Origin: an uncultured Acetatifactor sp.
GTDB lineage: Bacteria > Bacillota > Clostridia > Lachnospirales > Lachnospiraceae
Direction: 5' to 3'
NCBI GenBank assembly: GCA_947644185.1
Contig: CANRZC010000131.1
Span: 1-6,557, forward strand
DNA length: 6,557 bases
Shown: positions 6,467 to 6,557 of the stretch, piece by piece
Numbering within the stretch: the stretch's first letter is position 1
How the letters are laid out: every line of letters starts with the position of its first letter
The notes under the pieces: model-generated
The model's input: the letters and a program-made list of their open reading frames with translations, nothing else
The model's database searches: none
Told to the model about the DNA's origin: nothing
Program-made: the position numbers and the translations under genes

Positions 6467-6495
6467 ATTATAATCCAAAACGCCCTAAAATACAA
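6467..6495 (-). promoter_or_regulatory. Sigma-A type promoter for the membrane protein / protease / thioesterase / cvfB operon
   Basis: The minus strand reads TTGTAT (6495-6490), a 17-base spacer, then a perfect TATAAT (6472-6467). Transcription would start near 6460, leaving a leader of about 25 bases to the ATG at 6435. This is the best-formed promoter in the window with both boxes. The -10 lies inside ATTATAAT, which also contains TATAAT on the plus strand. Confidence 0.7.
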
Positions 6496-6534
6496 CAGAA
6501 ATAAGGGACTCCGAGAGCGAATAGAAAATATTGT

Positions 6535-6538
6535 GGAG
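6535..6538 (+). promoter_or_regulatory. Ribosome binding site of the divergent plus-strand gene
   Basis: GGAG lies 7 bases before the ATG at 6546, an ideal spacing. It is the main evidence that a real gene starts at the window edge. Confidence 0.6.
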
Positions 6539-6545
6539 TGACAAA

Positions 6546-6557
6546 ATGGAAACCAAA
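6546..6557 (+). CDS. Start of a divergent gene (first four codons only, METK)
   Basis: An ATG with a well-placed GGAG opens a reading frame that runs off the right edge after four codons (Met-Glu-Thr-Lys). The product cannot be identified. It is divergently arranged to the large membrane protein, with about 110 bases between the two starts. A TATAAT at 6469-6474 on the plus strand could be its -10 box, with no convincing -35, which would give a leader of about 65 bases. Confidence 0.55.

Overview
The window looks like chromosomal DNA from a low-to-mid GC Firmicute of the class Clostridia, most likely a Lachnospiraceae-type gut anaerobe. The reasons are strong AGGAG-type ribosome binding sites, sigma-A style promoters, A/T-rich intergenic DNA, and a gene set (CdaR-type regulator, YjfB-type small protein, CvfB-type S1 protein, bacterial FatA-family thioesterase, CPBP membrane protease) typical of that group. 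The genus assignment is inference. I see no transposase, integrase, CRISPR array, rRNA or tRNA, and no gene-free stretch longer than 300 bases; the longest gap is about 250 bases, at 1152-1400.

All six complete genes lie on the minus strand. Read in the direction of transcription, from right to left, they are: a large polytopic membrane protein of unknown function (6435-4552), a CPBP-family intramembrane protease (4476-3349), an acyl-ACP thioesterase (3282-2578), a CvfB/YitL-like S1-domain RNA-binding protein (2550-1711), a 63-residue YjfB-family protein (1592-1401), and a CdaR/PucR-type transcriptional regulator (1151-66). At the right edge the first four codons of a divergent plus-strand gene begin at 6546.

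The first four genes are separated by about 75, 66 and 27 bases with no convincing internal terminator, so they may be one operon driven by a good promoter (TTGTAT-17-TATAAT) just upstream of the membrane protein. yjfB appears to be its own unit: an extended -10 promoter (TGCTATAAT) lies in front of it, and a clear rho-independent terminator lies about 105 bases after its stop codon. The regulator follows with its own promoter, whose -10 box is embedded in a 7+7 inverted repeat that may be an operator.

Functionally, the four-gene block is envelope- and lipid-flavoured: a GT-C-like membrane protein, a membrane protease and a fatty-acid-releasing thioesterase, followed by an RNA-binding regulator. 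Whether they share a pathway cannot be told from the sequence. The window holds no obvious novel multi-gene defence or mobile system. The least-explained items are the large membrane protein, the stem-loop across the yjfB stop codon, and the operator-like palindrome.
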